A stretch of DNA of 41,279 nucleotides from an uncultured Mycoplasmatota bacterium (GCA_947646095.1 CANSFI010000015.1:1-41279), one strand, 5' to 3'; counted from the stretch's first letter, positions 7,525 to 18,836 are shown. Numbers and translations: made by a program. The notes: a model not told the origin generated them from the sequence alone.

Positions 7525-8883
7525 TATTATAAATTTATTTTTATTATTTGTATTTTTGTTATCTTGAAGAATGTTGAAATCTTCTTCATCTAAAGCTCCA
7601 TACTCATATAATTCCGTAGCAAATTCCATATATTTTTCCTTATCTTTATTTCTATAAATTCTATCCATAAGAAATTTAACGAGATTGTAAATTAAATTTT
7701 TAAGATGTTCAAGTGCAGATTTTAGTGAATGATTTTCTTCTTTTAAATCATTAATTTCATTATCTTTTGACTTGATTTTTTTATTTAAATTATCAACCTC
7801 AGAATTGAGTTCTTCATTGTTTTTCAATAATAATCTAATTCGATCACGATTGTTAAGAAGTTCACTTTCCACTTCTTTTATTGTAACAGATAATTCTTGA
7901 ATGTTTTGGTATTCTGCAATAGTTCTATCAACTAAATCAAAAAAAACAATAGCTTTATCTCTATCAACTACATCTAAGACTAATTGACTTTTAATTAAAC
8001 CTTTTGACTTTAAATTTTCAAGCATATCTCTAATTTCTTTTGTACTATTTTTTAAATTATCAGTTTTGTCTTTTGCTTTATTTAATGTGTTTTGATGTAT
8101 TTCAAGAGATTTTTTCATCTTTTGATAATTTCCCATTTCTGAAATATGATAATCACGATTTCGACCTTTTAATTTAGATTTTAACTTATAATTAGTGTGA
8201 TACTCTTTATTGAAAGATTCCATACAATGAACTCTCATTTTGTCTTGAATTTTTGTTAAAGATTCTTTAGTAAAGACATTAGACTTTCCAACTTGTTTAG
8301 ACATACCATACTTATTTTTAGATTTAATTGGAACTCCAATTATATGAAGATGTGGACTTGTTTCATCATAATGAATTATAGCACTTGCTATCTTAAAATC
8401 AGGAACTAATTTTTCTAAATCTTTAACTTGTTCTTCAAACACATTAGTCATTTTCTTTTTATAGCCCATATCTTTTGTACTCCAAAATTCCATATCGCCA
8501 AGTTCAATAATTATCTCACAAGCTAAATCCTTTTTTGTGTTATTACTAACATGAGTGAAATAATCTTTTATCTTTCTATCATCACGAATTTGTCTATTAT
8601 TATATTCGATTCTTGCTTCTTCAAACTCATCCTTATATAATTTTTTAACATCATTTACGATTGAATTAGTTCCTATAATAATTTCAATATCATATTCTCC
8701 GTCATCATACTTTCTACAATTATGATTATCACATTTTGATAATCCTGCTGCATTTTGGATAGCATTATTACTATTAGATGTTGTACCACTTAAATTAGAT
8801 TTTGCACTTGCTTTACTACTATTTTTCTTATTTTTATCATTACTTAAATGAAAAGAATAACCTAAACTAGGTATATAAATCAC
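7501..8883 (-). CDS. mobV: MobV-family relaxase (Pre/Mob, TnpZ-like)
   Basis: About 460 aa. A Ser/Asn-rich head is followed by AAGLSKCDNHNCRKYDDG, then NNRQIRDDRKIKDYFTHVS and the metal-binding histidine motif HYDETSPHLHIIGVPI (about 167-182), all typical of MobV/Pre relaxases. A long coiled coil (about 270-400) and an acidic tail follow. The enzyme nicks one strand at oriT and leads DNA transfer using a helper's conjugation machinery; Tn4451-type elements carry the same kind of gene as tnpZ. The track start is GTG at 8883, only 2-5 nt after AAAGGAG, so the exact start is uncertain. Hairpins just upstream form the likely oriT. Single leftward gene ending in a bidirectional terminator. Confidence 0.9.
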   Translation of the reverse strand: MIYIPSLGYSFHLSNDKNKKNSSKASAKSNLSGTTSNSNNAIQNAAGLSKCDNHNCRKYDDGEYDIEIIIGTNSIVNDVKKLYKDEFEEARIEYNNRQIRDDRKIKDYFTHVSNNTKKDLACEIIIELGDMEFWSTKDMGYKKKMTNVFEEQVKDLEKLVPDFKIASAIIHYDETSPHLHIIGVPIKSKNKYGMSKQVGKSNVFTKESLTKIQDKMRVHCMESFNKEYHTNYKLKSKLKGRNRDYHISEMGNYQKMKKSLEIHQNTLNKAKDKTDNLKNSTKEIRDMLENLKSKGLIKSQLVLDVVDRDKAIVFFDLVDRTIAEYQNIQELSVTIKEVESELLNNRDRIRLLLKNNEELNSEVDNLNKKIKSKDNEINDLKEENHSLKSALEHLKNLIYNLVKFLMDRIYRNKDKEKYMEFATELYEYGALDEEDFNILQDNKNTNNKNKFIIEKDDIER

Positions 8884-8910
8884 ATCTCCTTTCTTTGTGG
8901 TTTTTTAGCT

Positions 8911-8990
8911 ATATTTTGTTTTGACAAAATATTTAACCCCCTAGGAATTTTGTCATACTAACAAAATACGGGGGCTAAGGCTCGCCTTAG
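8911..8990. other. Candidate oriT: three consecutive hairpins
   Basis: Three perfect inverted repeats lie in about 80 bp directly upstream of mobV: ATATTTTGT/ACAAAATAT (8911-8932), ATTTTGT/ACAAAAT (8947-8967) enclosed by CCCCC/GGGGG (8937-8974), and CTAAGGC/GCCTTAG (8975-8990). The loop CATACTA gives GTTAGTATGACAAAA on the minus strand, resembling stems at nic sites of clostridial mobilizable elements as I remember them. MobV origins usually lie immediately before the relaxase gene, as here. Confidence 0.6.
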
Positions 8991-8996
8991 AATCCA

Positions 8997-11079
<2,083 letters not shown>

Positions 11080-11098
11080 TTATCTATCCACTATATTA

Positions 11099-11127
11099 AT
11101 TATACAACTTTTGTCTTAAAATGTCCA
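11099..11127 (-). promoter_or_regulatory. Promoter of the second serine recombinase
   Basis: Minus strand -35 TGGACA (11122-11127) and -10 TATAAT (11099-11104) with a 17-nt spacer; predicted start about 11092. It lies between the small ORF and the recombinase, so the recombinase has its own promoter. Confidence 0.65.
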
Positions 11128-11139
11128 TCCTGTGAAAGT

Positions 11140-11415
11140 CTAGTTCATAGTGTTTAAGTAGTTTTCTAATTCTGATATTTGTATCTTATTCGCTAGATTT
11201 CCAACATAAATATCAGTAGAATAATTAAATACAAGAAATGTAATACCTTTGATAATAACTCTATGAGGTTCTATAAAGTTTAAATTAGATTTATCAATTC
11301 TTCTAATGCTACCATTAATAAATATGGGCTTAGTTTTACAGAACTTACATATAAACTCTAATCTTTGCTTTAAACTTTCTTCCATTTCAATTTCTTGTTT
11401 AATTATATGAATCAT
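11140..11415 (-). CDS. Small element-end protein, paralogue of 2768-3052
   Basis: 91 aa from the ATG at 11415 (MIHIIKQEIEMEESL), with SD AAGGAAGG 7 nt upstream; the longer track start runs into the tRNA terminator region. The C-terminal half (NLNFIEP...FLVFNYS...ISELENYL) parallels the small protein upstream of the first recombinase. Function unknown. It is the outermost gene of the mobile block, lying about 100 bp from the tRNA-Gly 3' end, where a directionality factor or regulator would be expected. Confidence 0.65.
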   Translation of the reverse strand: MIHIIKQEIEMEESLKQRLEFICKFCKTKPIFINGSIRRIDKSNLNFIEPHRVIIKGITFLVFNYSTDIYVGNLANKIQISELENYLNTMN

Positions 11416-11454
11416 AAACACCATCCTTCCTTTAGGATGATTTCTTTGTAACAA

Positions 11455-11480
11455 CAAAAAAACCAATCTTTCGATTGATT
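11455..11480 (-). terminator. Terminator of the tRNA-Cys/tRNA-Gly transcript
   Basis: Minus strand AATCAATC-GAAA-GATTGGTT followed by TTTTTTTG: an 8-bp stem with a GNRA-type tetraloop and T-run. It ends the leftward tRNA transcript. Confidence 0.8.
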
Positions 11481-11491
11481 TCTATATATCA

Positions 11492-11510
11492 ATGTTCGAA
11501 AAGTTCGAAC
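11492..11510. repeat. Short GTTCGAA repeat/dyad downstream of tRNA-Gly
   Basis: GTTCGAAAAGTTCGAAC contains GTTCGAA twice and is nearly self-complementary. It lies between the tRNA-Gly 3' end and its terminator, close to the presumed element end, and may be a binding site. Confidence 0.35.
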
Positions 11511-11521
11511 AGATTCGTCAA

Positions 11522-11596
11522 TGGAGCAAGTGATGGGAATCGAACCCACGTCTCAGCCTTGGCAAGGCCACGTACTAGCCGTTGTACTACACCTGC
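11522..11596 (-). tRNA. tRNA-Gly (GCC), CCA encoded
   Basis: Full cloverleaf: acceptor GCAGGTG/CACTTGC (one G-U), anticodon loop TTGCCAA giving GCC, T-loop GGTTCGATTCC, and encoded CCA. Its 3' end abuts the mobile block and seems to be repeated at 3145-3154. Co-transcribed with tRNA-Cys, 1 nt upstream. Confidence 0.97.
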
Positions 11597-11597
11597 A

Positions 11598-11671
11598 TGG
11601 AGGGCCTAGTCGGATTTGAACCAACGCTCAGGGAGTTGCAGTCCCATGCCTTACCACTTGGCTATAGACCC
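11598..11671 (-). tRNA. tRNA-Cys (GCA), CCA encoded
   Basis: Acceptor GGGTCTA pairs with TAGGCCC, anticodon loop CTGCAAC gives GCA, T-arm GGTTCAAATCC and encoded CCA. First gene of the leftward tRNA pair. Confidence 0.97.
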
Positions 11672-11835
11672 ATAAATACAATTTAATTTTATAATAAAAT
11701 ATAATAAATGTCAATGAAGTATCAGAAAAAAATCAAAATTCAATAATATTATATGTAAAAATTAAAAACTTGTAACAATTTATTAAAAAAATAATTAAAT
11801 TATGATAAAATATTAAAAGAAAAAGAGATGATATT

Positions 11836-12594
11836 ATGAATTTAATTGCACTTTCATTAACTTTAGGAGTAGGGTTATTTATTCTAATTGGAGCTATTAT
11901 AGTTTTTATAACAAAAAATAATGAAAAAATTGTAAATTTATCAATAAGCATGGCATTTGGAGTAATGATAGCTTTAATATTTTCTGAACTTATTCCCGAA
12001 GCGTTTGAACTTATGGAAAATAGAAATAGAATTTTAACAGCTTTAATAGTAGTAGTTTTCTCATTTCTAGGTGTATTTCTTTTAAAAAGTTTAGATATAT
12101 TAGTTCCACATCATGAACATAATCATAAAGATAAACATGGAGATATAGAAAACTTAGAACATATTGGTCTAGTTTCAAGTATTGCTTTAGTAATACACAA
12201 TATTATAGAAGGTATGGCTTTATACGGAACAGCTTTATCATCAACTAGTTTGGGATTAATGGTTTGTGTTGGAATAGGACTTCATAACATTCCAATGGGA
12301 CTTGTAATTGCATCAACATTTTATAATTCTAATAAAAATAAACTTAAAACAATTTTAATAACACTATGTATTTCACTTTCAACCTTTTTCGGTGGAATAA
12401 TAATGTTTATTTTAAATAATAATATTATTAATAACTTTATTTTAGGGGTTTTAATTTGTATAACTCTTGGAATGATTATTTATATAGCAATTTTTGAATT
12501 GCTTCCTAAAATGTTGTGTAGTAAAGATAAAAAAACAGTAGTAGTTGGAACATCACTTGGCATTCTAATTTTATTTATAAGTTCATTATTTTAA
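11836..12594 (+). CDS. ZIP-family divalent metal transporter
   Basis: 252 aa integral membrane protein with about eight helices. The paired metal-site motifs HNIIEGMA (about 119-126) and HNIPMGLV (about 150-157) define the ZIP family, with a His-rich loop (HHEHNHKDKHGD, about 94-105) between TM3 and TM4. Length is like ZupT/GufA-type importers (about 250-270 aa). It likely imports Zn2+, Fe2+ or Mn2+; the specificity cannot be read. The second motif has Met where ZupT usually has Glu, which may alter selectivity. Monocistronic, starting after AAAGAGATGAT, with a hairpin terminator at its stop. Confidence 0.9.
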   Translation: MNLIALSLTLGVGLFILIGAIIVFITKNNEKIVNLSISMAFGVMIALIFSELIPEAFELMENRNRILTALIVVVFSFLGVFLLKSLDILVPHHEHNHKDKHGDIENLEHIGLVSSIALVIHNIIEGMALYGTALSSTSLGLMVCVGIGLHNIPMGLVIASTFYNSNKNKLKTILITLCISLSTFFGGIIMFILNNNIINNFILGVLICITLGMIIYIAIFELLPKMLCSKDKKTVVVGTSLGILILFISSLF

Positions 12595-12618
12595 ATCACT
12601 TTTAGTGATTTTTCTTTT
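12593..12618 (+). terminator. Terminator after the ZIP transporter
   Basis: AAATCACT/AGTGATTT stem followed by TTTCTTTT, overlapping the stop codon. Confidence 0.75.
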
Positions 12619-12644
12619 AACAAACGTTTGTTTGTGCTATAATG
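12619..12644 (+). promoter_or_regulatory. dinB promoter with a palindromic operator
   Basis: AACAAACGTTTGTT (12619-12632) is a perfect palindrome placed directly upstream of the -10 TATAAT (12639-12644). This is where a repressor would block the promoter. The sequence is not the classical Bacillus LexA box (CGAACN4GTTCG) but has a comparable architecture. Confidence 0.6.
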
Positions 12645-12658
12645 TTAATGGTGATAAT

Positions 12659-13864
12659 ATGGATAGAATAATATTTCATATTGATGTTAATAATGCCTTT
12701 TTGTCTTGGACAGCCATTGATTTATTAAAAAGAGGATATAAATATGATATTAGAAATAGTTATGCTGTTATTGGAGGAGATGAAAAAGCTAGAAGTGGTA
12801 TAGTACTAGCTAAATCAATGCCAGCTAAAAAACTTGGTATATATACCTCAGAAACCTTATATAGCGCGAGAAAAAAATGTAAAGTATTAAAAGTATATCA
12901 ACCAAACTATAAATTTTATAGTGAAATGTCTAAAAAACTATTTGAACTTTTAAAAAATTATTCACCAGATATAGAAATAGCTTCTATTGATGAATGTTAC
13001 ATGGATTATGGTAAAGTAAAAAATATATATGGTGATCCTATAGAATTTGCTTATAAATTAAAAAAAGAAATAAAAGACATCTTAGGATTTACAGTGAATA
13101 TTGGAATAGCTAATAATAAACTATGTGCTAAAATGGCCTCAGATTTTTCTAAACCAGATAAAGTACATACACTATTCGAAACTGAAATTAAAGAAAAAAT
13201 GTATCCCTTAAAAATAGACGATTTATTTGGAATAGGTAAAAAAACAGCACCTAAATTTCATAGTTTAGGGATACATACAATTGGTGATCTAGCTAATTCT
13301 AATATTGAATATTTATCAAAACAATTTAAAAATCAAGCATTAGTATATATAAATATGGCAAAAGGAATAGATAATAATCCTGTTATTAGTGAAGAATCTA
13401 TTCCTGATAGCATTTCTAACGAGACAACATTAAATAGAGATATTAATAATAAATTAGAATTATATCAATATTTATTAGCACTATCAGAATCAGTTGGTAT
13501 TAGAATAAGAAAACAAAAAAAATACGCTAGTGTTATAGCAGTTATCTTAAAAGATAGGTATTTTAAAAGAAGAACCCATCAAAAAAAACTTATAAATCCT
13601 ACAAATATAACTAGTGAAATATATGAAATAAGTAAAGAAGTATTTGATGAAATGTGGGAGTGTGAACCTATTAGATTAATAGGTATTAGATTAGATGGAT
13701 TAATGGATAATTTATATTTTCAAACTTCACTATTTGAAGATGGAAATATAAGAGATGAACAAGAACAAATCGAAGCAGTTATCGACGATTTAAAAGAGAA
13801 ATATGGCTATAAAATAATTAAAAAAGCAGGATTAATAGAAAATAAAATAAGACATAAAGAATAG
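12659..13864 (+). CDS. dinB: DNA polymerase IV (Y family)
   Basis: 401 aa from the ATG at 12659 (MDRIIFHIDVNNAFLSW), preceded by GGTGAT; the track start lies upstream of the promoter and is wrong. Y-family landmarks: the first catalytic Asp in HIDVNNAF, the YSARKKC fingers segment, SIDECYMDYG with the catalytic Asp-Glu pair (about 103-112), the helix-hairpin-helix LFGIGKKTAPK (about 186-196), and a little-finger domain. It performs error-prone translesion synthesis. The C-terminus (FQTSLFEDG) contains a plausible beta-clamp binding QxxLF motif. The palindrome at its promoter suggests damage control. Confidence 0.95.
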   Translation: MDRIIFHIDVNNAFLSWTAIDLLKRGYKYDIRNSYAVIGGDEKARSGIVLAKSMPAKKLGIYTSETLYSARKKCKVLKVYQPNYKFYSEMSKKLFELLKNYSPDIEIASIDECYMDYGKVKNIYGDPIEFAYKLKKEIKDILGFTVNIGIANNKLCAKMASDFSKPDKVHTLFETEIKEKMYPLKIDDLFGIGKKTAPKFHSLGIHTIGDLANSNIEYLSKQFKNQALVYINMAKGIDNNPVISEESIPDSISNETTLNRDINNKLELYQYLLALSESVGIRIRKQKKYASVIAVILKDRYFKRRTHQKKLINPTNITSEIYEISKEVFDEMWECEPIRLIGIRLDGLMDNLYFQTSLFEDGNIRDEQEQIEAVIDDLKEKYGYKIIKKAGLIENKIRHKE

Positions 13865-13906
13865 AAAAAGTTATAAAAAAATGTTATTATATATATGGAG
13901 GTAACT

Positions 13907-16069
13907 ATGAATAAAGATATAATAAAAAATTTAAGTATTGAACTTAATATAAGAGAACAATCTATAGAAACAGTATTAAAACTATTAGAGGAAGGAAATA
14001 CTATACCATTTATTGCTAGATATAGAAAAGAAGCAACAGGAGCTTTAAATGAAGAACAAATAAAAAAAATAGGGGATGTTTATGAATACCAAGTAAATCT
14101 TTTGAAAAGAAAAGAAGATGTAATTCGTCTTATTGATGAAAAAGGCCTTTTAACAGATGAATTAAAAACAAAAATAATGGAATCTACTAAACTAGTTGAA
14201 GTAGAAGACTTATATCGTCCATTTAAAGAAAAAAAGAAAACAAAAGCAACAGAAGCCATTAAAAATGGATTAGAACCTATGGCTAAAATAATGATGTCAT
14301 TCCCAATTAAAGGTACAATAGAGGAACTTGCTAATCGTTTTATTAATGATAATATTAAAACCAAAGATGAAGCTATTATAGGAGCATGTTATATTATAGC
14401 TGAATATATAAGTGATAATGCTTATTTTAGAAAGTGGATTAGAAATTTCATTTATCGTACAGGTGTAATTACTTGTAAAAAGAAAAAAGATGCAAATGAT
14501 GAAAATAAAACTTATGAAATGTATTATGAATATAGTGAAGCGATAAAAGAGATAAAACCACATAGAATACTTGCTATAAATCGTGCTGAAGCAGAAAAAA
14601 TAGTTAATGTTTCTATTGATGTTGATAATAAAAAAATATTAAACTTTTTAGAAGAAAAAGTCATTAAAAATAAAGAATCATTTGTTTATAGTTATGTAGT
14701 TAATGCAATAAATGATTCTTATAAAAGATTAATCAGTCCTAGTGTTGAAAGAGAAATAAGAGCAGATTTAACAGAAAAAGCAGAGATTTCAGCTATTGAT
14801 AATTTCAGTAAAAATTTAGAAAGTCTACTTTTACAGCCACCAATGAAAGAGAAAATAGTTTTAGCATTCGATCCAGGTTTTGTTAATGGATGTAAGCTTG
14901 CAGTTGTTGATAAAACTGGTAAATATCTTGATTCAATTGTTATAAAGCCATTTTTAAATGGAACAAATAAAGATAATTATATAGCTCAAAGCAAAATCAC
15001 TGTTAAAAATTTAATAACTAAATATAATGTTGATATTATAGCAATCGGAAATGGAACTGCATCTCGTGAATCAGAAAAATTTTGTGCTGAATTGATAAAA
15101 GAATTTAATTTATCATGTAAATATGTAATTGTATCAGAAGCAGGAGCATCTATTTATAGTGCATCAAAAATTGCAATTGAAGAATTTCATGATTTAGCAG
15201 TTGAAAAAAGAAGTGCTGTATCAATTGGAAGAAGACTTCAAGACCCACTTTCAGAACTTGTTAAAATACCACCTGAGGGAATAGGTGTAGGTTTATATCA
15301 ACATGATGTTAGTGGAAAGAAATTATCAGAATCACTTAACTTTGTCGTTTCTAAAGCAGTAAATAGTGTAGGTGTAAATATTAATACAGCTAGTCCATCG
15401 CTATTAAAATATGTATCAGGAATAAATAAAAAGAATATCGATAAAATAATTGAATATCGTAATTCAAATGGTAGAATTGCATCTAGAGAAGAAATAAAAA
15501 AGAAAAAGCTTTTAGGGGATAAAACTTATGAACAAGCAATAGGTTTCCTTAGAGTTATTGAAGGTGCTAATATTTTAGATGCAACATCAATTCATCCAGA
15601 AAGTTATGAACTAACATTAAAACTTTTAAAAGAACTTGACTGCGATTTAAATGATGTTGGAAAAGGTAAGCTAATTAATTTACTTGAAAATATAAGTATA
15701 AATGATTATGTTACAAAATTAAATACTGATATATACACATTAGAAGATATTATTAATTCTTTAAAAAGACCTAATAGAGATCCTCGTGATGAGATGCCAC
15801 AACCACTTCTTAAGAGTGATATTTTAGATATAAAAGATTTAAAAGTTGGAATGAAATTACAAGGAACAGTTAGAAACGTTGTTGATTTTGGAGTATTTAT
15901 CGATATAGGCCTTCATAATGATGGTCTTGCTCATATTTCCAAATTAACTGATAAATATATAAAACATCCAATGGAAGTAGTAAATGTTGGTGATATAGTT
16001 GATTGTTATGTTGATGACATTTTTTTAGAAAAAGGAAAAGTATCATTGTCACTTATTGAACCTAAATAA
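13907..16069 (+). CDS. tex: Tex-family RNA-binding transcription accessory protein
   Basis: 720 aa from the ATG at 13907 (MNKDIIKNLSIEL), with SD TGGAGG 7 nt upstream; the track's earlier ATG overlaps that SD. It shows the typical Tex order: N-terminal helical domain with IPFIARYRKEATG, a YqgF/RNase H-like domain (LAFDPGFVNGCKLAVVD, about 325-340, and AIGNGTASRE), helix-hairpin-helix repeats (SVGVNINTASPSLLKYVSGI), and a C-terminal S1 domain (LKVGMKLQGTVRNVVDFGVFIDIGLHNDGLAHIS). Length is standard for the family. Tex binds RNA/ssDNA and affects transcription. Own terminator downstream. Confidence 0.96.
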   Translation: MNKDIIKNLSIELNIREQSIETVLKLLEEGNTIPFIARYRKEATGALNEEQIKKIGDVYEYQVNLLKRKEDVIRLIDEKGLLTDELKTKIMESTKLVEVEDLYRPFKEKKKTKATEAIKNGLEPMAKIMMSFPIKGTIEELANRFINDNIKTKDEAIIGACYIIAEYISDNAYFRKWIRNFIYRTGVITCKKKKDANDENKTYEMYYEYSEAIKEIKPHRILAINRAEAEKIVNVSIDVDNKKILNFLEEKVIKNKESFVYSYVVNAINDSYKRLISPSVEREIRADLTEKAEISAIDNFSKNLESLLLQPPMKEKIVLAFDPGFVNGCKLAVVDKTGKYLDSIVIKPFLNGTNKDNYIAQSKITVKNLITKYNVDIIAIGNGTASRESEKFCAELIKEFNLSCKYVIVSEAGASIYSASKIAIEEFHDLAVEKRSAVSIGRRLQDPLSELVKIPPEGIGVGLYQHDVSGKKLSESLNFVVSKAVNSVGVNINTASPSLLKYVSGINKKNIDKIIEYRNSNGRIASREEIKKKKLLGDKTYEQAIGFLRVIEGANILDATSIHPESYELTLKLLKELDCDLNDVGKGKLINLLENISINDYVTKLNTDIYTLEDIINSLKRPNRDPRDEMPQPLLKSDILDIKDLKVGMKLQGTVRNVVDFGVFIDIGLHNDGLAHISKLTDKYIKHPMEVVNVGDIVDCYVDDIFLEKGKVSLSLIEPK

Positions 16070-16093
16070 CTATTGATTTTTCAATAGTTTTTT
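16068..16093 (+). terminator. Terminator after tex
   Basis: AACTATTGA/TCAATAGTT stem with a TTTTTT tail at the tex stop. Confidence 0.85.
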
Positions 16094-16123
16094 CTTATGA
16101 TATAATAAAAAAGAGGTGGATTT

Positions 16124-18679
16124 ATGATTGAATATTTTCAATTACAAATAGAAGAATTAAATAAATTATCTTTTGTATCATTTTTGAATTATTTTAAAAA
16201 GCTTAGTATAGAAAAACAAATTGAATTAATAAATAATCCTTTTTTACTTTCTTTATCAGATGATAATTTTCGTATTTTACTTTTCAATATTGATGATAAA
16301 TTTGTTGTTAATATTTTAGAAAGTGAAAAACTATATAATAAAGTTTTAAATTTAAAAGGTAATGGGAAAAGAACTATTTTGCAAGTTTTAGAAACTAATA
16401 AACCTTATTTATTGAAATTAATTTTAGAAAGTAATTATTCTGAAAACTTTTTTGAGCAATTTAAAAATTACTTTGAAGATATGGATATTAATAAATTTAA
16501 ACATTTAATTTCAAATATTGATATTAAAAAACTTACTAAAAAATTGGTTGACTATGAAAATGATAATAAATTATCTGAATTTATTAAAACTAAATTTAAA
16601 CAAGAAATAGATAATACTTTTGATGATATTATTAATATCTTAATAAATAAATTACATAATAATAAATTAAACCCTAGTTATCTTTTTAAGATAAACAATT
16701 ATAAAGAATTAATTTTATTTACTAAATTTAATATGTTAATTAAAGTTGATATTGATTCTGATGATATTGTTTTAAATAAAGGACTAGTATTACCTTATAA
16801 AGAAATTATAAAAATAAAAGAAAGTAAAATAAATAAATTGATAGAATTATTACAACAAAAAGAAGATATAAATGATGAAGACTTATTAGAATTAAGTTTA
16901 AAATTATATTATATATTTGGATTTGATAATGCAAAAAAAATATTAGAAGATAAATTTACTAATATGACTAGTTCAGCTTTAACAAGAATATCTGATTTTA
17001 AATATAAATCAGAAAGAAGAGAATATCGTACTAAAAATCAACAAAAATTTTATTATTATGGAATGGTTGATAAAGTTTTAGAATCTTTAAAAAATGGATC
17101 AAATGATATATTTGAATTACTCACTTATAATGGAGATGAAAATGAGATAAATATAATCAAACAAGAATTTGCCTCTTTATTAAATCAATATCCACAAAAT
17201 CAAGAACTTAAAATGAAAATAAAAGAAAAAATAAAAGAAAAAATTGGTTTAAGAGAACAACAATGTAAAGATAGTATATACAAAGATCTTTATAAAAAAT
17301 ACCAAATAACCCCAGGAAAAAAATTGAATATATCTAAATTAATAGGTCTTTTTAAAAGTATTGATTTAAAGAAAATTATTACAACATTTGATTCTAATAC
17401 TTTAAAAGATATAAATACTTTTTTACTAGGAAATACTAAAAGTAATAATGATTGTTTATTTAGATTAATACTAAATGAAGAAGCATTTGGTTTAAATAAT
17501 AATTTAAGTCAACTTATTAATAATTTTAAATTAATAAAAAGTATTGCTTTTAAAGGGAATTTATCTTTAAATTCAGTTTTAGATGTTATTGATATTTTAA
17601 AGGTAAATTTATATCATTTACGTCCTAATGAACAAGATATTTCTTTAGAAATATTAACCAAAGTTATCAATTCTACTGAGTTTTGTACAAAAGATAATAA
17701 TAATATAGTAAGGGAAATTTGTAATTTGCATGTGAATAGAAAAAGTAAAGTATATTCTTCTATTCCTACTGTTAAAGGAAAAAATGGTGATTTTACTTAC
17801 GAGGTAGCTCCTTTTGATGCTGATTATTTATTAATGGCTGGTTGTGAAAGTAAAAATTGTTTCAAAATTTCTGGTAAAGGAGAAGATTTCTTTAGATATT
17901 GCCTTACTAGTAATCATGCTGTAGTTATTTATATAAGCGGTCATAATCATACTTATATTTGCCCAACTGTTAGAAGTGGTAATATAATAAATGTTAATAA
18001 TATTAGTCCAGATATCGAAAAAGATGAAGAAAACTATGTAATAGATACATTAAAAAAATGCTTAATTGATATAATAGAAAAAGCTAATATTCATGAAGAT
18101 CATACTAAAAATATTGAAATAGCAACTTTAACTAGTTGGCATTTAGAAATTTTTTTTAAAAATTGTAATTATGAAAAAATTAGTTTAACAGAATCTATTC
18201 CTTTAGATACGGATTGCTATAATGATTACAATAAACGTGATATTACTAATTATATATTATTAAAAAATGATGAAGATAGTAAACCTATTTATTATTTATC
18301 TTCAGATAAGTTTTATCAAGAAAGAAAACTTAATTATGAATTTGATATTAATACTGAATATGATAAAGAAAAATTATCTTTAATTGTAAATTCCATTTAT
18401 TATACTTCTATCGATTATCAAAAACTAACTGATGATGAAAAAAATAAAAAACGTAGAGATTTTGAAAAATTAGATGTTTCAGAATTTAGATATATTATTG
18501 GAAATAAAGATTGGTATGTTGCAATTGATGAGCAATTTAATATTTTAGCAAATCTTTTACCCTATGATGATAGGGCCAAACAAGATTATTTTAAAACACT
18601 AGCGAACATTTCTAATCTTGTTAATCAAATTAGAGAGGAAAATAATTATGATAGGCAAAATAGTAGAAAAAATAGATGA
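16124..18679 (+). CDS. Large unrecognised protein (851 aa)
   Basis: Start at 16124 with SD AAGAGGTGGA. The first ~540 aa are a Leu/Ile/Asn/Lys-rich helical array (repeated KxLIxNIDIKKL-like units) suggesting a solenoid. From about 560 to 700 the character changes: VAPFDADYLLMAGCESKNCF, GKGEDFFRYCL, VVIYISGHNHTYICPTVRSGN and TSWHLEIFF, with several conserved-looking Cys and His that could bind metal or form a catalytic site. No signal peptide and no membrane helix. I do not recognise the family. The stop overlaps the start of a cold-shock-like mini-protein by 32 nt, so they are co-translated. Confidence 0.8.
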   Translation: MIEYFQLQIEELNKLSFVSFLNYFKKLSIEKQIELINNPFLLSLSDDNFRILLFNIDDKFVVNILESEKLYNKVLNLKGNGKRTILQVLETNKPYLLKLILESNYSENFFEQFKNYFEDMDINKFKHLISNIDIKKLTKKLVDYENDNKLSEFIKTKFKQEIDNTFDDIINILINKLHNNKLNPSYLFKINNYKELILFTKFNMLIKVDIDSDDIVLNKGLVLPYKEIIKIKESKINKLIELLQQKEDINDEDLLELSLKLYYIFGFDNAKKILEDKFTNMTSSALTRISDFKYKSERREYRTKNQQKFYYYGMVDKVLESLKNGSNDIFELLTYNGDENEINIIKQEFASLLNQYPQNQELKMKIKEKIKEKIGLREQQCKDSIYKDLYKKYQITPGKKLNISKLIGLFKSIDLKKIITTFDSNTLKDINTFLLGNTKSNNDCLFRLILNEEAFGLNNNLSQLINNFKLIKSIAFKGNLSLNSVLDVIDILKVNLYHLRPNEQDISLEILTKVINSTEFCTKDNNNIVREICNLHVNRKSKVYSSIPTVKGKNGDFTYEVAPFDADYLLMAGCESKNCFKISGKGEDFFRYCLTSNHAVVIYISGHNHTYICPTVRSGNIINVNNISPDIEKDEENYVIDTLKKCLIDIIEKANIHEDHTKNIEIATLTSWHLEIFFKNCNYEKISLTESIPLDTDCYNDYNKRDITNYILLKNDEDSKPIYYLSSDKFYQERKLNYEFDINTEYDKEKLSLIVNSIYYTSIDYQKLTDDEKNKKRRDFEKLDVSEFRYIIGNKDWYVAIDEQFNILANLLPYDDRAKQDYFKTLANISNLVNQIREENNYDRQNSRKNR

Positions 18680-18836
18680 AAGCTATGGTTATATTAAAGA
18701 TTTAAAAAATAATTTATACTTATTTTCTATTAGTGATATTTTAGATGATACTTCAATCATTATTGGAACAGACGTTTTGTTTAAACCAATTAAAGATAAA
18801 ATTCCTTTAGCAGTTTATATATCAAGATTAAAATAA
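18648..18836 (+). CDS. Cold-shock-like OB-fold mini-protein
   Basis: 62 aa from the ATG at 18648 (MIGKIVEKIDESYGYIKD), SD AGAGGA; the track's longer start is inside the upstream gene. The pattern follows a cold-shock domain strand for strand: GKIV (for GxVK), SYGYIKD (for GFGFI), LYLFSISDI (for VFVHFSAI), GTDVLFKP (for GxxVxF) and LAVYI at the end. The RNP aromatic residues are only partly conserved, so nucleic-acid binding is likely but not certain. It overlaps the 851-aa gene by 32 nt and ends at a strong terminator. Confidence 0.65.
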   Translation: MIGKIVEKIDESYGYIKDLKNNLYLFSISDILDDTSIIIGTDVLFKPIKDKIPLAVYISRLK

